This document shows positions 8,909 to 18,300 of a DNA stretch of 64,000 nt, piece by piece. Position 1 is the first letter of the stretch; each line of letters opens with the position of its first letter. Both the position numbers and the translations under genes were made by a program. Under the pieces are notes generated by a model. The model was not told the DNA's origin. It saw only the letters and a list, made by a program, of their open reading frames with translations, and did no database searches. Source of the stretch: Leptospira neocaledonica (lineage in GTDB: Bacteria; Spirochaetota; Leptospiria; Leptospirales; Leptospiraceae). The stretch spans positions 217,075 to 281,074 of the forward strand of contig NZ_NPEA01000006.1 of assembly GCF_002812205.1 (NCBI RefSeq), read 5' to 3'.

Positions 8909-10156
8909 ATGAATCGCTTTCGAAGATACCAACTAAATAAAACAACGGAGTCCGTCCTTAATTTCGGACATCCTTGGATCTTAAACGGAAAATTATCCAC
9001 TGCAATCTCGGCATTCCAAGACGGAGATTGGATGAGGCTTGTTTCCGGATCGAATGAAACATTGGGATTCGGGATCTATTCTTCTTCAGGCCCAATTGGA
9101 ATACGTATCATACAAAGAGGAAATGAATTCTCACTTCCCCAACTAAAACGAACGATAGAGAAAGCATTAGAGCTTAGAAAACCACTTCGAACAAAAACAA
9201 ATGCATATAGATTATTGCATGGGGAAAATGATCTCATCCCAGGCGTAACAGTGGATCGATACGGATCTACCTGGGTGGTCCAAACCTATTCCCAGTCTTT
9301 GAGAAAATTTTCCAGACTAGTAGTTCGAATACTATATTCCATAGCCCCAAAATTAGAAGAACCAATCCCAAAACAAATCGTATGGATCTCTCCCCAAAGA
9401 ATCGGTTCCGAAAAATCTTTGCCTGTCCGTTTTCTACGAGGCAAAAAAGAAATTCCTTTTGAAGAAAAAATTTTTGTAAATCAGGTCCAATGGAAGACTA
9501 AGATCCCCGGACAAAAGGGCGGGTTCTTTTTGGATGTACGGAATTTACGGCAATATATATTAGAAAAACCGGAACTAGCTCGAGACAGAGATTGCCTACA
9601 CTTATTTTCTCATACTGGACTTACTTCTGTATGTTTGGAAGAAGCAGGTGCAAACTCGGTCTTCTCCGCTGACGGCGCAAAAGAAGCATTAGAAGAATTT
9701 GTATCTCACATCTTGCCGGAGGATCAGGTCTTAAATTTTGAAAAGAAGAATACGATCTTCACAAAAGGGAAACATCATCTAGTACGAGCGGATCTATTTC
9801 AAGATTGGGGGTTTTTACAAGACAGAAAATTTTCCCTAATCGTTTTAGATCCGCCCAATCTGACTCCGAACCAAGCCGCTATTCTTGCCGGCAAAAAAGC
9901 ATATCGCAGTCTAATCACTAAGGCGCTCTTTCATCTGGAACCTGGAGGAGATCTGATCTTACTTTCTTGTTCAGGAAGAATCCTGGAGTCAGAATTCGAA
10001 AAGATTGGCCGAGAAACCTTGGCAAACAAAGGATGGAAGTACAAGGATCTTTACAAATTAAGACCGGAACCGGATCATCCTACACGTAAGGAATTTCCGG
10101 AGGGAAAATACTTCAAGGTGCATATCTATAAAAAATGCGAACCCTTGGACCAATAG
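8909..10156 (+). CDS. RlmI-like class I SAM rRNA methyltransferase
   Basis: A 415-residue protein of the RlmI/RlmK type: an N-terminal PUA-like RNA-binding region (NFGHPWILNG, residues about 16-85), a middle EEHEE-like region, and a C-terminal Rossmann methyltransferase. RlmI itself makes m5C1962 in 23S rRNA; the exact target here is inferred. The SAM domain shows GGFFLDVRN, LHLFSHTGL and LDPPNLTPNQ. The frame also opens at ATG 8897, but that codon sits on the T-run of the gltA terminator, so ATG 8909 (after TCTGGA) is chosen. It is followed after four bases by a second methyltransferase gene. Confidence 0.85.
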   Translation: MNRFRRYQLNKTTESVLNFGHPWILNGKLSTAISAFQDGDWMRLVSGSNETLGFGIYSSSGPIGIRIIQRGNEFSLPQLKRTIEKALELRKPLRTKTNAYRLLHGENDLIPGVTVDRYGSTWVVQTYSQSLRKFSRLVVRILYSIAPKLEEPIPKQIVWISPQRIGSEKSLPVRFLRGKKEIPFEEKIFVNQVQWKTKIPGQKGGFFLDVRNLRQYILEKPELARDRDCLHLFSHTGLTSVCLEEAGANSVFSADGAKEALEEFVSHILPEDQVLNFEKKNTIFTKGKHHLVRADLFQDWGFLQDRKFSLIVLDPPNLTPNQAAILAGKKAYRSLITKALFHLEPGGDLILLSCSGRILESEFEKIGRETLANKGWKYKDLYKLRPEPDHPTRKEFPEGKYFKVHIYKKCEPLDQ

Positions 10157-10160
10157 GCTT

Positions 10161-11039
10161 ATGAGCACAAATAAAAATACATACCAACTCATCGATTCCG
10201 GAAATTTCAAAAAGTTAGAACAGGTAGGTCCTTATAAAGTGATCCGCCCTTCTCCTGTTGCTGCTTGGCCGCCTACCCAGGCTTCTCTTTGGAAGGATGC
10301 CGACGGAGAATATCATAGAAGCGATAAGGGTGGAGGAAATTGGAACTGGAGAGGATCCAGCGCTTCCAGACCGGACTCGGAAGATGAGTTTCTCATCCAA
10401 ATTCCTCCTTTGACCGTTAAGATACGTTTTACTCCTTTTGGACATCTTGGGATTTTTCCGGAACAATTGAGCAATTGGGATCGTATTCGAAATGTTTCTT
10501 CTCAACTTTCCGGGCAGGGAGAAGTTTTAAATTTATTCGCATATTCTGGACTTTCCACCTTATCCGTATTAGCTGGGGGATTGGATGCCTGCCATTTGGA
10601 TTCTTCTAAAGGAATGGTAGAATGGGCCAGAGAGAATGCACAAGTCTCCGGCCTCGCAGGCAAAAAAGTACGTTGGATTGTAGAAGATGTATTAAAATTC
10701 CTGAATAGAGAGATCAGAAGAGATAAAAAATATATAGGCTTTATCTTAGATCCACCTACCTTCGGAAGAGGCGCCAGCGGAGAAGTTTTCAAAATAGAAA
10801 AAGATCTACCGGAAATGATGGATCTCCTAATGAAACTATGCGATAATAAACCCGATTTTGTATTTTTGACCTGCCATTCCACTGGATTCAGTCCATTGGC
10901 ACTTCGAAGGATTTTGGAAGGAAGGATCAAAACTCCCGGGAATTATCTCACGGAAGAACTTTCAATTTCGGAATCCACAGGAAGAATTCATCCAGCCGGT
11001 TCTAATTGTGTATTTTATTCGAATAGAGTAAAACTTTGA
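10161..11039 (+). CDS. Class I SAM-dependent methyltransferase
   Basis: A 292-residue enzyme with the C-terminal Rossmann fold of the RlmI group: NLFAYSGLSTLSVLAGG binds SAM and LDPPTFGRG is the catalytic DPP motif. The N-terminal 90 residues hold a Trp-rich beta region in place of a full PUA domain. The target is probably RNA, given its relatives and its two methyltransferase neighbours, but the site cannot be named. The ATG has AGG six bases upstream and starts four bases after the preceding stop; its own stop overlaps the next start. It is the middle gene of a three-methyltransferase operon. Confidence 0.85.
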   Translation: MSTNKNTYQLIDSGNFKKLEQVGPYKVIRPSPVAAWPPTQASLWKDADGEYHRSDKGGGNWNWRGSSASRPDSEDEFLIQIPPLTVKIRFTPFGHLGIFPEQLSNWDRIRNVSSQLSGQGEVLNLFAYSGLSTLSVLAGGLDACHLDSSKGMVEWARENAQVSGLAGKKVRWIVEDVLKFLNREIRRDKKYIGFILDPPTFGRGASGEVFKIEKDLPEMMDLLMKLCDNKPDFVFLTCHSTGFSPLALRRILEGRIKTPGNYLTEELSISESTGRIHPAGSNCVFYSNRVKL

Positions 11040-11836
11040 AAAAAAACATTTTGGAAATCAGCAGTTTTTCGAATGAAAAGCTGAAGTATATCTCCGGACT
11101 AAAAGAGAAAAAGAACCGGGAAAAATCCGGCACATTTTTCATCGAAGGTTTTAGAGAGATCCAAAGAGCGCAAGTCTCCGGCAAAGTTAAATTCGAATAC
11201 TTACTCACCTGCCCTGCTTGTTATTTAGGAGAAAATGAAGAAGACCTGGTATCTTCTATAGATGCAAAAACGATCATCGTTCCAAAACAAATTTTCGAAA
11301 AGATTTCTTACAGAGACAGACCCGACGGTTTGATCGCCACAGGCGAATTGCCGGACTTCTCCTTATCTCCTAAAACAAAACTTTCTAATGATCCCGTGCT
11401 CGTGATCGAAGGTGTGGAAAAACCCGGAAATTTGGGAACTATTTTAAGAACGGCAGAAGGGGCCGGCTTTCATAAGGTATTCGTTGCAGATCCGAGATTA
11501 GATCTATTCAATCCAAACGTTATTCGTTCTTCCACCGGAACATTATTCACCTTAGATGTTTTCCAATCCGACATTAAAGAACTTTATCCTATTCTCAAAA
11601 ACGCAGGATACAAAACATTTGCAGTAACCCCTGAAGCTAAATCTCTATATTGGGACTCAAATCTAAAAGGAAAGGTCGCACTTGTTTTCGGAAGCGAGCA
11701 ATACGGCCTAAGTGAATATGCGAGATCCCAAAGCGATCAATATATTTCTCTTCCCATGAAGGGAGTCGCGGATAGTTTAAATTTAGCTATGTCTGCTGGA
11801 ATTTTAATGTACGAAGTACTTCGACAGAACCGTTAA
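11036..11836 (+). CDS. TrmH/SpoU-family RNA 2'-O-methyltransferase
   Basis: A 266-residue SPOUT-fold enzyme that methylates ribose 2'-OH in tRNA or rRNA. The three family motifs are clear: NLGTILRTAEGAGF (motif 1), VFGSEQYGLS (motif 2) and SLNLAMSAGI (motif 3, part of the trefoil knot). An N-terminal substrate-binding domain (residues 1-100) precedes them. The start is TTG overlapping the upstream TGA stop (TTGA), which implies coupled translation. Its last codons (VLRQNR-stop) form the left edge of the inserted RHS cassette; a near copy lies 8.9 kb downstream. The exact nucleotide target cannot be told from sequence. Confidence 0.92.
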   Translation: MKKNILEISSFSNEKLKYISGLKEKKNREKSGTFFIEGFREIQRAQVSGKVKFEYLLTCPACYLGENEEDLVSSIDAKTIIVPKQIFEKISYRDRPDGLIATGELPDFSLSPKTKLSNDPVLVIEGVEKPGNLGTILRTAEGAGFHKVFVADPRLDLFNPNVIRSSTGTLFTLDVFQSDIKELYPILKNAGYKTFAVTPEAKSLYWDSNLKGKVALVFGSEQYGLSEYARSQSDQYISLPMKGVADSLNLAMSAGILMYEVLRQNR

Positions 11837-11837
11837 T
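11819..11837 (+). repeat. Left boundary repeat of the RHS cassette
   Basis: CTTCGACAGAACCGTTAAT, the last coding bases and stop codon of the trmH-like gene. It matches 17 of 19 bases of the copy at 20688-20706. Possible attL-type junction; see the right copy. Confidence 0.55.
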
Positions 11838-12277
11838 TGGCAATTAGTACGTCGGTTGGATGTATCCGTTGAAAACTTTATTACCCAGTAGTTTCTCTAT
11901 AAAGAATGTCGAACTCTCGTTAGTCCTATTTGTTTAAGGTAGTTCAATTATCCTCCTTCAGAAATATCAGTTCAAAATGATGATTTAATAAAATACGTTC
12001 CCTTAATAGATTTCATAGGAGGCGTAGCAGAAACAAATATTATCCCGTATTGGAGATAGTTATCCTGAATGTTTAAGAGCAAGACAAGGATACTTTGGGA
12101 CTAAAAGTAAGTTCTCCAGATACATCATCTTCTTTAGCGTACGTTATACTATCATATACCCAATACTCATGTTCCGTTCTTGTATGTAAGATTTGGACTC
12201 GAAAGTTACAAATTGGTAAGATTTTCATCGAAAAAGAAAGTAACACTTTCGATTTTTCTGTTTTCTATTGAAATCCA
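11838..12277. other. AT-rich gap before the RHS gene
   Basis: About 440 bases with no convincing reading frame on either strand, no hairpin terminator for the trmH-like gene, and visibly lower G+C than the genes to its left. It contains scraps of open frame too short to identify. It is probably the left non-coding flank of the inserted cassette. Confidence 0.5.
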
Positions 12278-12310
12278 TTGACTCAGTTTTCCAAATTTTT
12301 CATATATATT
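12278..12310 (+). promoter_or_regulatory. Candidate sigma-70 promoter of the RHS gene
   Basis: TTGACT (12278-12283) resembles a -35 box and is followed 17-21 bases later by CATATATATT, which offers several TATAAT-like -10 hexamers. It lies about 80 bases before the ATG of the giant gene. This is a motif match only. Confidence 0.5.
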
Positions 12311-12387
12311 ATATAAAAAACGCAGCAATTCAGATTTTAAGACAAATTTACTAGTTAGAACTGGTTTGCTAATTCTGGGATTTTGGA

Positions 12388-15300
12388 ATGAAAATTATAA
12401 AACGGAAACTTAAAAAATTTACCTTAATACTTCTGTTTCCTCTGCTCTCATTAATTTTGTTTACTGGGTTCTCAATTCAATCTCTCTTTAAAAGTATTAC
12501 CGGTTCTCTCCTTCCTCAATCACTGCCTAAGCTCTCCGCGTTACCAAATGGTATGCTATCATCGAGTATTGAAATTGTTTTACCACCTGGAACGAAAGGG
12601 ATCGTTCCTGCACTTGCCCTAACCTATAACTCCGGCGGAAATAACGGAATTCTTGGAGTTGGCTGGGGTTTACAAGGTATCTATTCAATATCTAGAGACC
12701 CGAAGTTCGGAATTAACTATGATGGTAATGATAATTTTCTATCTGACCAAGTTGGTCCTTTGATAGACATTTCAGGTAGCAAATCTAAATATCACAGCCA
12801 AAAGGAATCTTGGATTCAATTTGTTCCGAGTGGAGTTTGTGGGAACGGGCCCTGTTCTTGGACAGCTACGGACAAAGATGGAAATACTTATAGCTACGGG
12901 AAAACCAGCGATTCACGTGTAGAAGCTTTGGGAAGGAGCGGCGCCATTCGAACTTGGGCTTTAAATCAGGTTCGTGATCCATTCGGAAATGGATATGACA
13001 TTACATATATAGAAGACACTTCAAATGGCGAGTATTATCCGAATGAAATCACTTACCAAAATCGAAGTATAAAATTTGAATATGATAATTCTCGGACAGA
13101 TACATTTCCGAGTTATCTAAACGGATCATTGGTTAAGACCACGAAGAGAATGGAAGCTATTCGAGTTTATACTGACGGATCACTTATTCGCGAATATGAG
13201 TTCGATTATTCTTCTGGAACTTCGACAGGAAGATCCTTGCTAACTTCACTCAAGAAGAGCGAATCAAACACTTTTGGATCGGAGAGCTATGACGATCTGA
13301 AATTTTCCTATGGAAGCGATGGTTTTAGCTTACAGGAAATCCTAGATTCAAATCTAAATACCACAGTCTCAAACGTGAATCTGTTTGTTCCAAGTGGACT
13401 TTTGTTATATGCAAATCTTTTATTTGGAAATCCTTTGCCAACTCAGCCAACCGCTACAGAGAAACGAATGGCGAACTATTTGCAATATGCTATGCACATT
13501 CCCGTACCAGATAGAGAAAGTTGTAACAACGGACCTTCAGCCTGCCTTTGTGCGGCTTACGCACCATGTTGGGGAGGTAATGTAGGCTTTTTTAATTATT
13601 TAGCCTCCATGTGCCTTGCTTATAATAATTGGGGCGGGCCCACTTATTGTGCCTCCGGAATCGAATCAGGACTTACCTATTGGACTCCGATGGACTTGGA
13701 TGGAAATGGGATTTTGGATTTTGCAAGTATTGTTGGTTCAGAGACAGCAAATACGATCCGTTTAAGAGTCTGGCCTGTTCAGAACGGTACGATCGATTCA
13801 AATTCAAGTTTTTTAAGTCCAATTCTCCCGCTACATTATAATACTTTCTACCAAGCTGTGGATCTTAACGGAGATGGAAGAACAGACTTCGCCTATGAAA
13901 GCGGTGGAAAGCTGAATGTTATTTACTCCCAAGGAACTTCTTTTAGCAATCCTTCTAACTTTTCTAATGTAGTCATTCCTGCTGCCAATAGGAACATGCA
14001 AGCATTTGTTCCATATTCTTATTTCTTCGAATATTCCACTACAAATCCCACGAGAATGGCGACCGACAAGGCGCCTACTGATTGGTTTGCTGATATGAAT
14101 TCAGATAGTCTTGCGGATTTTATTCACTACGATGGAAGTAAATTTAATATTTATATCAATCAGAAAGGTAGTTTCGCTAACCCAATTCAAATCGCCGGGA
14201 CATCTGCGTATTTTATTAATGAATTTATGGACTTAGATTCGGATGGAAAAGCTGAATTTGTTCGTTTGGTCCAATACAGCGAAAATCCACAGTATACTGC
14301 CGTAAACTCTCAGTTGCAAGCTGCCAATGCGCAAGCGGATTCAATCACGAGCACTTATAATACTGAAAACGATATATTGAATTCAATACTTACAACCGGC
14401 GGAACCAGTATTCCAAATTCTGATTTTAACTCCTTGGTTGATTATTACTTAACTGGATGTGGTTACTATATTTCGAATATAGGAATCGGAAATTATTCTT
14501 TTGACGATGTTGTTTTGGTTCGAAACAGCTCCGGAGAAAACGTTGCTTGTATTCAAAACGACCCAAATTACATCGATATCATTCAATTGCAGGCGGCCCG
14601 AATTGGAACTGCCATTCCTACTACCAATACATTATCCAATGATTTACAAGTGATATACGCTGCCACCATCGGTCCTATCGCAGCCATTCAAACTGATTTA
14701 CAAAATCAATTGAATTCACTGAATGCAAGTGCAAATGGAACGATTCGATACCGACTTGATGTTACTACTTTTAATCTCACCGCTAAAACATCGAGTACGG
14801 TTCAAAACGACTTAGGGACAAGCGCAGATCGTCTACGCAGTTTTTTTGGTGACGTGAATTCAGATAATCTTCCCGATTTTGTCACAATTGTCGGGAACCA
14901 AATTAAAGTTTCTTTAAATACCGGCAAAGGGTTCGCTTCGCAAGTTTCAAGTAGTCTCAACGCTACTGATGGCATTAAAGCAATTCAATTTAACTTTTCA
15001 GATGTAAATTCCGATGGCCTGGAAGATTTAGTTCTATACAATAAAGAAAGTCAAACCGTAGAAAGCTATTTATCCAACGGCGCGGGTTCGTTAAATTACA
15101 ATTCTGCTTTTGGTTTCGGCCAATTTGCACTAAGTGAGCAAACTACAAATGGAGTTTATAAAGCAGATCAAGGTCAGTTTATTATCCAGGATGTAAATGG
15201 AGACGGTTCAAAGGATGCTTTACTAATCAAGTTATGGCAAGATAAGACGCAGGGGCATGTCCTTATCAGAAATGGAAGTTCTAAATCTTCTGACGAAGAC

Positions 15301-18300
15301 GATCTTATTTCTGCTACGAATGGAATTCAAACGTCATCAGTTAGCTATACAACAAAACACGGTCATGCTGGAGCGATTCAAGCAGGAAGCGGAGACTATC
15401 CAAACATAGTAGATGCAAGTCATTCTTTCTTAGTAACAGGAATTTCTTCCGATATTGGATCTGGCGTAACAATTGGTGAAAACTTTGAGTATAAAAATGC
15501 AAGATTCTATCTTGGGCATAGAAATATCGTACGCAGCCTAGGGTTTGCCAGTGTAAAAGAAATAGACTCTGGGACCAAATTTTACAAACTTACTGAATAT
15601 TTCCAAAACGATTATAGGCTAGCAGGGGTTCCGAGTACTTTTAGTAACTATAATGCCTCCGGAAACCTTCTACAACAAACAATCTATAGCGGTTTCCGAT
15701 TCCCAAATCCTTTCGGAACGGAAATAGCATCTCCAACTACAGTTTCCACCAGTTCTTATCACAACGGAAATATCGAACTTACTTCGGACACTAGTTTCAC
15801 GTTAGATTCCTATGGATTTACAACAAATCAAACGGAAACATCCGGATCTCACCAAGTTTCTTTAGATATAAACCTGGTTCATGATACAACGAAATGGAGG
15901 ATTGCCCGAGCCATTCGTAATCTAAAGTCGGTCGATGGAGTTACAGTTCAAGATAAGTCCATAACGTATAATGGTGATAGTATTAGCTCAGTTACACAGT
16001 TTTCCGGAACTTCAGCCGAACAAAAGACTAGCTATGAATATGATACCTATGGGAATCCTATTTTAACTAGAGATGCACTTGGTGCGACTACTACAATCAA
16101 ATACGATCCTGTTGTTCATACCTTCCCGATAGAAGCCACAAACGCGCTGGGGCATGTGGAAAAAATTAACTATGATCCTAATTTGGGGGTCGAAATCTCG
16201 AAGACGGACGCCAATGGAATTGTCTCTTCCAAGACTTATGATGTATTCGGGCGAGTAAGCACCGTTATCTATCCAGGGAATTCGAATTGGAATGAATCAT
16301 ATGAGTATAATAACTCCGGAAAATTCAATTTAACCGATCTATCGAGCAATCAATCGATTACTAAAACTATTCGGGACAATGTTAATGGAACGAAAACTAC
16401 AATTACCGAATTTTCAGATCCTTTTGGTAATATCCTAAGATCCATTTCGAATACGGCCGTAAGTGGATCAAATTTGATCACGGACTCAGTATTTGATTAC
16501 AAGACTGGTCTTCTGTTAAAGAAATCTAATCCTTATTTTAATAATACAGTTCCGTACTGGACAGAATATAAATATGAGGACCCGGATTATCGTTCAACTC
16601 AAAGCATCTTCACAGGAACCCAAGGTCAGATCATAACAAATATTTCGTACTCAGGACTTTCTATTTCAAAGTTAGTTTCTTATCCCGACGGACAAACTAA
16701 AACATTTGGAGAATCTAAGAACGAACTAGGCCAAGTAATTTCTTTGACGGAGAACGATAAAACGATATCCACTGTTTACGCACCGAATGGGCAACCTGCA
16801 AAGATTACTGATCCTGCCGGTCGTATTACTACATTTACTTATGATTCAGCAGGCAGAAAGACGAGCGTGACTGATCCAAATTCTGGAACTATTGGCTACG
16901 TGTATGATTCACTCGGCCGAATTACGAAACAAACGGACGCAAGAGGAAAAAATATAAGTTTCACCTTCGATAAAATAGGCAGGGTTATCTCGACCCAAGC
17001 TAGTGGTGGCGAATCTCCGATTACCAACGAATACGATGGAACAAGTTCATCACATGGAATCGGAAGACTGACGAAAGTTAACGACGGATCGGGTTCGACC
17101 GAAATCAATTACAATTCACAAGGTAAGGTGACACGGCAAATCAAGACAATCGACGAACAACGGATTATAACGGAATTGGAATATGATTCGTTAGGCAGAC
17201 CGATTACGATCGTTTATCCCGAAGGCTCAAAAGTTCACCAAAGTTATTCTCAAAATGGTAATTTAGAAAAAGTAACGCTGGATACGGCAGACGGAAAAAA
17301 TTCGGGTGTTACAGTTGCAGAATACGCCGGTCCTATATTTCAGAATGACGAGGTTATATTTAGAAAGACTACAGGAAATGGTGTGGTAACAGATATAAAA
17401 ATCGATTTATCTAATTTTCAAACGACATCTCTATCTTCGACTAAAAACGATGGAACAATTATCCAATCGTTTACATACCAATATGATCCTAAGGGAAATG
17501 TTATAAAACAAATCGATAGTAAATATTCGAATCGAAATCAGATATTCTCGTATGACAAGCATAACCGTCTGATCTCTGCTACTGGAAGTTACGGAACGCA
17601 AAACTATACTTATAGTTCGGATGGAAATTTGCTTCAAAAAGGGGATGTTAGTTTTAGCTATACTGACCAGAATCATGCAAATGCTGTTACGGCTGCGATT
17701 TCCGAGAAAGGATCCGTAAGTTATTCTTATGATGCTTCCGGAAATATGATTTATCGAAACGGAGATGCGCTTTTATACGATTCGTATGGAAGATTGATAG
17801 AATATCAAACGACAAAAGGTGAAATAATCAAGTATACTTACGATTTTTCGGGAAGTCGGGTTAAATCTGAGAACTTAAAGACTGCTCTAGTAACCTATAG
17901 TGTTGATGACCATTACGAAATCGCAAAAACTCATGGAAAGAACGAGAAGCATACTATGTATGTTAAAGGTTTGGGCGGAGAAATACTGACACAAATAACG
18001 AGAATGAATGCAAAATTGCTCACCCAAGTTAGCGGAAATTCTCAGATTGCCTTTGGTGGCAACACCTGGTTAGACGATCTTGGATTTTGCTCTGGTTTAG
18101 CTATCGATTGTGATCTGTATTGGAAAAACAGATTCGTAAGCCCTATACAACATTTCCTTGCATATTCTTCTTTCTTTTATAAAGGCATTCCAACTCTATC
18201 TTTCCGAATTGGATATATCTTCTTTATCTTAAGTCTGTTGTATTTTGCGTATCCATTTCTATTGAAAGGAAATGAGATTCTCCAAAGAAAGAAGATTACC

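Noticed and set aside
10502..10930. 142-codon minus-strand frame
   Set aside because: It is antisense to a clear methyltransferase and has no family features.
11838..12387. Gap before the RHS gene considered as a non-coding RNA or decayed gene
   Set aside because: No stable stem series and no frame long enough to compare with a known protein; only the promoter-like boxes near its end are listed.
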